A stretch of 64,000 nucleotides of DNA, from positions 248,001 through 312,000 of the forward strand of contig CAVONB010000008.1 in the NCBI GenBank assembly GCA_963697205.1. Direction: 5' to 3'. Positions 60,133-64,000 of the stretch are shown one piece after another (position 1 is the stretch's first letter; every line of letters begins with the position of its first letter). Source of the DNA: CAVONB01 sp963697205 (GTDB lineage Bacteria > Pseudomonadota > Alphaproteobacteria > Rhizobiales > Hyphomicrobiaceae). A program made the position numbers and the translations under genes. Under the pieces are notes generated by a model that worked only from the letters and a program-made list of their open reading frames with translations, did no database searches and was not told the origin of the DNA.

Positions 60133-60675
60133 ATGACGGACAGACAGTCAGCCGAACGGGAAATCGCCGCCCTGGAGCACGCGCTGGAGCGCTTGGGAGC
60201 AGACCAGGCGCGCTGGCCTGAGACACTGCGCGCGCGCTTTGCTCCGCTGATCGCCAGCGACCGGCGTGCCGCGCGCCTGATGGATGAAGCCCGCGCCCTC
60301 GACACCCTGCTCGAAGCGGCGCCCCGCACCGGCCACGACCGCCACGACACGCTCGCGCAGCGCATCGTCGCGGCCGCCACAGCGGCCGACGCCGCGACGG
60401 CCGTGTCCAGCGGGCGCGTAGCCGACGATCGCGTCGTCCCATTCCCAGGTCCGCGCAGCTCGGCGCGCGGGATGCGCCCGACCCGCAGCGACTGGCAGGC
60501 GGCCGCGCTGCTGGCCGCATCACTCCTGGTCGGCGTGTTCGTCGGCGCCAGCGGGTCGTTGGGAACGGCGATCTCAGGCCTGTCGAGCCTTGCCGGATTG
60601 TCGACGGATCAGGATGGCATCGTGCTGGCACTCGATCAGACCTCGCTACCGGTGTTCGACGAGGACGCGCTATGA
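60133..60675 (+). CDS. Putative anti-sigma-type membrane protein
   Basis: The 180-residue product has a helical N-terminal half (SAEREIAALEHALERLGADQ), one membrane helix at about 120-140 (AALLAASLLVGVFVGASGSL), and a short outer segment. It follows the sigma factor by 21 bases and overlaps the next gene by four, so an anti-sigma role is inferred from position. No zinc-binding anti-sigma motif is seen. Confidence 0.65.
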   Translation: MTDRQSAEREIAALEHALERLGADQARWPETLRARFAPLIASDRRAARLMDEARALDTLLEAAPRTGHDRHDTLAQRIVAAATAADAATAVSSGRVADDRVVPFPGPRSSARGMRPTRSDWQAAALLAASLLVGVFVGASGSLGTAISGLSSLAGLSTDQDGIVLALDQTSLPVFDEDAL

Positions 60676-61214
60676 GCGAAACTGCGGCGCAACAGATGAA
60701 GCCGGATCCCCCCCGCGCCGCGCGCTGGGTCAAGTACGGCCTCATTGCGTCACTGGCCCTGAATTTCCTGCTGATCGGCCTGCTAGCCGGCGGTGCCTGG
60801 GTGCATCGGCGTGTGGAAGGTCTCAGCTCCACGACCATCCAGGCCGCCCGCTACGTGCGACGCCTGCCCGACGCGCGCCGCACCGAGATCCGCGAGGCGA
60901 TGCGGCCTGAGATCGCACGCGTGCGCGAACTGCGGGGCAACGTGCGTGCCCTGCGCGAAGCCGCCCGCGGCCTGCTGACCCGCACGCCGTTCGACAAGGC
61001 GGCATACGCAGCCGCTCAGCAGCGTGTGCTCGACGCCGAAATCGCCTTGCGCAAGCAGGGCACGCTGTTGCTCGTGGAGACCGTCGGCATGATGTCGCCC
61101 GACGAGCGGCAGGGTCTTGCCAGCATGGAAGAGCGCCGCGATCGCAGGTCGCGCGATCGTCGTGGTGGCCGGCCGGAGAATGGCGAAGCCGGCGCGCCCA
61201 AGATGCAGCCCTGA
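60672..61214 (+). CDS. Periplasmic metal-sensor-like protein (CpxP/Spy type)
   Basis: The 180-residue product has an N-terminal membrane helix (YGLIASLALNFLLIGLLAGG) and a periplasmic helical domain like the heavy-metal sensor family: RTEIREAMRPEIARVRELRG and VRALREAARGLLTRTPFDKA. Such proteins often sit with ECF sigma factors and sense metal or misfolded protein. It overlaps the preceding gene by four bases. Confidence 0.85.
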   Translation: MSETAAQQMKPDPPRAARWVKYGLIASLALNFLLIGLLAGGAWVHRRVEGLSSTTIQAARYVRRLPDARRTEIREAMRPEIARVRELRGNVRALREAARGLLTRTPFDKAAYAAAQQRVLDAEIALRKQGTLLLVETVGMMSPDERQGLASMEERRDRRSRDRRGGRPENGEAGAPKMQP

Positions 61215-61296
61215 TCAGCCGCGCACACGCGGGGCCGCCCCGTGAGCACTTGAGCGCAGCGCAGCACCGATGCCATGCCTTGCGCCGATGTCCGGC

Positions 61297-62316
61297 CTAC
61301 GCCGATGCAGCCAGCGGCAGCGTCAGCGTTGCCGACCAGCAGCCCTCGTCCGAACGCGATGTCTGCAGCGCAATGCCCTGCAGATCGAGCAGCATGTGCG
61401 CCATCAGCACGGGCAGCGGCACGCCGGGCTCGCCTGAGCGGGCATGGGGCACATCAAGGCGCAGCCGGCAGCAATCCCCCTGCGTCTCGCACGACCACCG
61501 GGCTGGAGCATCGCCGGCTGGCGTCGCGGCGGCGGCATGGCGCAGGAGATGGGCGATCGCTTCGACCAGCCCCGCGCGATCCGCGCGCACCATCGTTGAC
61601 GCCTCGTCGCAAAGCACGAATGCCCGAGCGACGTCGCCCAGGGCAGCGCCAAGCCCGTCCGCAGCCTCGGCGATGGCGGTAGCAAGCGCGACGCTTTGCC
61701 GGTTCTGGCCCGTCGGCCGCGACAGCGCACTGGTCAGCGCCAGCGTGGCGTCTGCGGAACGCAACAGCCGGTGGCTGCTCTCCACGATGTGATCGAGATA
61801 TTCCTGATAGCGCGGATGTCCGACGGGTCCGTGGATCTCACGCGCCATCAGGCTGGAGAAGCCGATCACCGCGTTGAGAGGCGTGCGAAGCTCGTGGCAC
61901 ATTTGGGATACCAGCGCGGCCGAGGCGGGCACGACATTGGGCTCGGCCGCAAAGGAGTGAGGGCCAGGCTGGGCCGAGACGGGGCTCCGTGCGTCCCCTG
62001 CAGTGACCGCCTGGACCGTGACGGGTTGTCTGGTCACGGCCGCCGGGCCCGCGCGCATAGCATCTTCGCTCGCCGCAGGCCGCCGCAGCGCCGGAACGAC
62101 CAGCGCCAGTAGACCGCTCGCTGCCAGCACGAGGACGAGCGGCGTGTGGACGGCTTGGCCAAGATCGAACCCGAACCCGACGAGCGCAATCAGCAGCACC
62201 TGGCAGATGATGGCCCAGGCCAGAGGCGCCGGCGTTGTCCAGACCACCGAATGCGGCGTGAACGACGGCCAAGTCGCGGTCTCAATCTGCTCGGGAAGGG
62301 TTTGAGAGGCGCGCAC
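61297..62316 (-). CDS. HisKA protein with degenerate ATPase domain
   Basis: The 339-residue product has two membrane helices near the N-terminus (LAWAIICQVLLIALVGFGF and TPLVLVLAASGLLALVVPAL), then a normal phosphoacceptor helix (VSQMCHELRTPLNAVIGFSS). The ATP-binding half is degenerate: the N-box position reads VEAIAHLLRHAAAAT with no Asn, and no G-box (DxGxG or GxGLGL) is visible. It may accept phosphate but not make it. The GTG at 62316 has AAGGAG upstream. The neighbouring pepN gene ends 243 bases beyond its start. Confidence 0.82.
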   Translation of the reverse strand: MRASQTLPEQIETATWPSFTPHSVVWTTPAPLAWAIICQVLLIALVGFGFDLGQAVHTPLVLVLAASGLLALVVPALRRPAASEDAMRAGPAAVTRQPVTVQAVTAGDARSPVSAQPGPHSFAAEPNVVPASAALVSQMCHELRTPLNAVIGFSSLMAREIHGPVGHPRYQEYLDHIVESSHRLLRSADATLALTSALSRPTGQNRQSVALATAIAEAADGLGAALGDVARAFVLCDEASTMVRADRAGLVEAIAHLLRHAAAATPAGDAPARWSCETQGDCCRLRLDVPHARSGEPGVPLPVLMAHMLLDLQGIALQTSRSDEGCWSATLTLPLAASA

Positions 62317-62559
62317 GGTTTCTCCTTCGGCGGCGGCGGGTGGCCAGCCAGCGTTGTTCGTGACCGCTGATAGGGATGACAGTGGAACCGAATGCGGCGA
62401 TTGGGCGAATCGCCATGTCTTCAGTTGACTCCAACCCAACTCGTGTGTCGAGGGAGATTAAATCCGCGCGCCACATTTTTGGCAGAATCGGTTCGGCGCC
62501 GGCGCCAAAGGCCTGTGCGGCGCATACGGCGCGTCGCGCCCACGCCCCGCCGCCGGCGC

Positions 62560-64000
62560 TCAGGCGTCGAGCATTTTGGCGGCAATCTCGGTCACGTCTC
62601 GCGACAGCTCGCGGCTCTTCTCCACCCTCTGCAGCGCCTTGCGCGCGAGCTTGCGCCGCCCCGGTTCCAGTGCGCGCCAGCTTCTGAAGGCGTTGAGCAG
62701 GCGTGCGGCGACTTGCGGGTTGAACGCGTCGATCTGGAGCACCTTTTCCGCCAGGAAGGCGTAGCCCGCCCCGTCGGGTCGATTGAACTGCACCGGGTTC
62801 ATCGTCGCGAAATTACCGATCAGCGCGCGTGCCTTGTTGGGCGTGGTGATCTGGAACAGCGGATGCTGGCACAACTCCTTGACCCGAGCGAGCGTCTGGG
62901 GCTGCGGGGAAAGGGCCTGCGCTGCAAACCACGTGTCGATCACCAGATGATCGCTCTTCCATCGGTCGTGGAAATGATCGAGCGCCGCGCGCCCTGCGTC
63001 CTTGGGCCGGCCCGCCAGCAGCACCAGAGCATGCGCCGCATCCGTCATGTTGCGCGCCTTGAAGTAGTGGGCCTCGAGCCGGACAAGATCCGCGCGCCCG
63101 CCTCGTGCGCCAAGTAGCGTCAGCGCGCCGTTGCGCAGCGCGCGCCGGCCCGCGGCGGCAGCGGACGGCGAGAACGCCTTCGTATCCGTCATCGCGTCGT
63201 AGAGAGCCGTCAGCGTGTCGCCCAGCGTCGTCCCGACGACGCGCAGAAGCTGCCGGCGCGCGCGGTGAATGAGGCCGGGATCGACTTCGCGCGCGATCTC
63301 GCGGGCGATGTCCGCCTCCGTCGGCAGCCTGAGCATCTCCGCGCGATAGGCCGGATCGAGACTGTCATCGCTGATGGTGGCCCCGAGCGCCCGCGCATAG
63401 GCCGTGCCGCGCTGCACCCGTTTGCCCTCCGCCAGTGCGCGCACCATCTGGATCAGCACGCGCGTCGCATACGCGTTGCCCGCCTGCCAGCGGTTGAAAA
63501 GGTCGCTGTCGCTGGCCGCGAGGAACTCCAGGTCGCGATCCGATAGATCGATCGTCAGGTTCACAGGCGCAGAGAACCCGCGCAGCAGCGAGGGGACCGG
63601 CCGGGACGCCACGTCGCGAAAGCGGAACACTTCCGAGCGCTTCGTCACGTGCACCACGCCGTCGTCCAGCGCGGTCCCGTCGGCCATCGTCAGCTGCAGG
63701 TCCTGGCCGTTGCCGCCGACCAGCCCGAGACGCACCGGCATGTGCAGCGGCTTCTTCTTGGCTTCCCCCGGTGTGGCCGGATTGATCTGTTCGATCTTCA
63801 GGTCCGCGGTCTTTTTCGTCTGGTCCCAGGACAACGCACACACGAGCTCCGGTGTGCCTGCCTGGCTGTACCAGACCTTGAACTGCGACAAGTCACGCCC
63901 CGACGCGGCCTCGAAGCAGGCGATGAAGTCCTCGATCGTGGCGGCATCGCCGTCGTGGCGCTCGAAATAGAGGTCCATGCCCTGGCGGAACGCCTCCGCG
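62560..64000 (-). CDS. pepN: Aminopeptidase N, N-terminus cut by window edge
   Basis: PepN is a broad M1-family aminopeptidase. Only the C-terminal 480 residues are in the window; the frame stays open to 64000. The start of the visible part, FRQGMDLYFERHDGDAATIE, matches the segment after the catalytic domain, followed by FKVWYSQAGTPELVCALSWD and the helical C-terminal domain (FNPQVAARLLNAFRSWRALE). The zinc motif HExxH is outside the window. Confidence 0.93.
   Translation of the reverse strand, partial: AEAFRQGMDLYFERHDGDAATIEDFIACFEAASGRDLSQFKVWYSQAGTPELVCALSWDQTKKTADLKIEQINPATPGEAKKKPLHMPVRLGLVGGNGQDLQLTMADGTALDDGVVHVTKRSEVFRFRDVASRPVPSLLRGFSAPVNLTIDLSDRDLEFLAASDSDLFNRWQAGNAYATRVLIQMVRALAEGKRVQRGTAYARALGATISDDSLDPAYRAEMLRLPTEADIAREIAREVDPGLIHRARRQLLRVVGTTLGDTLTALYDAMTDTKAFSPSAAAAGRRALRNGALTLLGARGGRADLVRLEAHYFKARNMTDAAHALVLLAGRPKDAGRAALDHFHDRWKSDHLVIDTWFAAQALSPQPQTLARVKELCQHPLFQITTPNKARALIGNFATMNPVQFNRPDGAGYAFLAEKVLQIDAFNPQVAARLLNAFRSWRALEPGRRKLARKALQRVEKSRELSRDVTEIAAKMLDA

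Overview
The window is high-GC bacterial chromosome, almost certainly from an alphaproteobacterium of the order Hyphomicrobiales (Rhizobiales). Evidence: a MucR/Ros regulator; DUF6456, DUF5330 and DUF1491 proteins; the order argS - SPOR - nagZ - scpA - scpB; a ccmIEFH - degP - two-component - glnE block; a CtrA-type box; and a Rhodobacter-type gene transfer agent (GTA) cluster. No rRNA, tRNA, CRISPR array, transposase, integrase or replication origin was seen.

Layout. 1-6842 (minus): scpB (cut by the window edge), scpA, nagZ, a SPOR protein and argS. 7178-10178 (plus): a large secreted beta-propeller/RTX-like protein. 10245-13424 (minus): ytoQ-like gene, ptrB, msrB. 13904-19184: mucR, a DnaA-C-type HTH gene with its DUF6456 partner, sufE, DUF5330, a peptidoglycan-binding protein, DUF1491 and a 66-residue protein behind a perfect CtrA box. 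19233-22771 (minus): class A penicillin-binding protein plus DUF1214/DUF1254 genes. 22930-24473: YcgN-type protein and a metallo-beta-lactamase-fold hydrolase. 24689-42066 (plus): the GTA cluster from small terminase to the fibre-hub protein, ending in an endolysin fused to a holin-like segment. 42192-44643: PepSY protein, response regulator and kinase (FeuNPQ-like). 44934-49918: glycine-zipper lipoprotein and the cytochrome c maturation genes ccmI, ccmE, ccmF, ccmH. 49968-58251: a secreted trypsin-like protease, degP, a second two-component pair and glnE. 58364-61214: EF-hand protein, ECF sigma factor, putative anti-sigma protein and a CpxP/Spy-like sensor. 61297-64000 (minus): a degenerate histidine kinase and pepN (cut by the window edge).

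The most unusual locus is inside the GTA cluster. The portal gene (26910-28664) continues past its normal end into a domain that looks like the RNase A-type toxin of contact-dependent inhibition systems. A 96-residue immunity-like gene starts two bases after it. A diverged second copy of the portal C-terminus, ending in a stop codon, follows as a scar. The toxin-immunity segment is AT-rich for this genome. This looks like a toxin cassette swapped onto the C-terminus of a GTA portal, which would arm the particle or the producer cell with an RNase.

Eight genes (secreted protein, ptrB, the penicillin-binding protein, GTA tail hub, the first response regulator, degP, glnE, sigma factor) are broken by frameshifts at fourteen sites. 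Every site is repaired by removing one base, so an insertion-biased sequence error is more likely than real decay. For these genes the whole locus is given as one feature and the break is noted.
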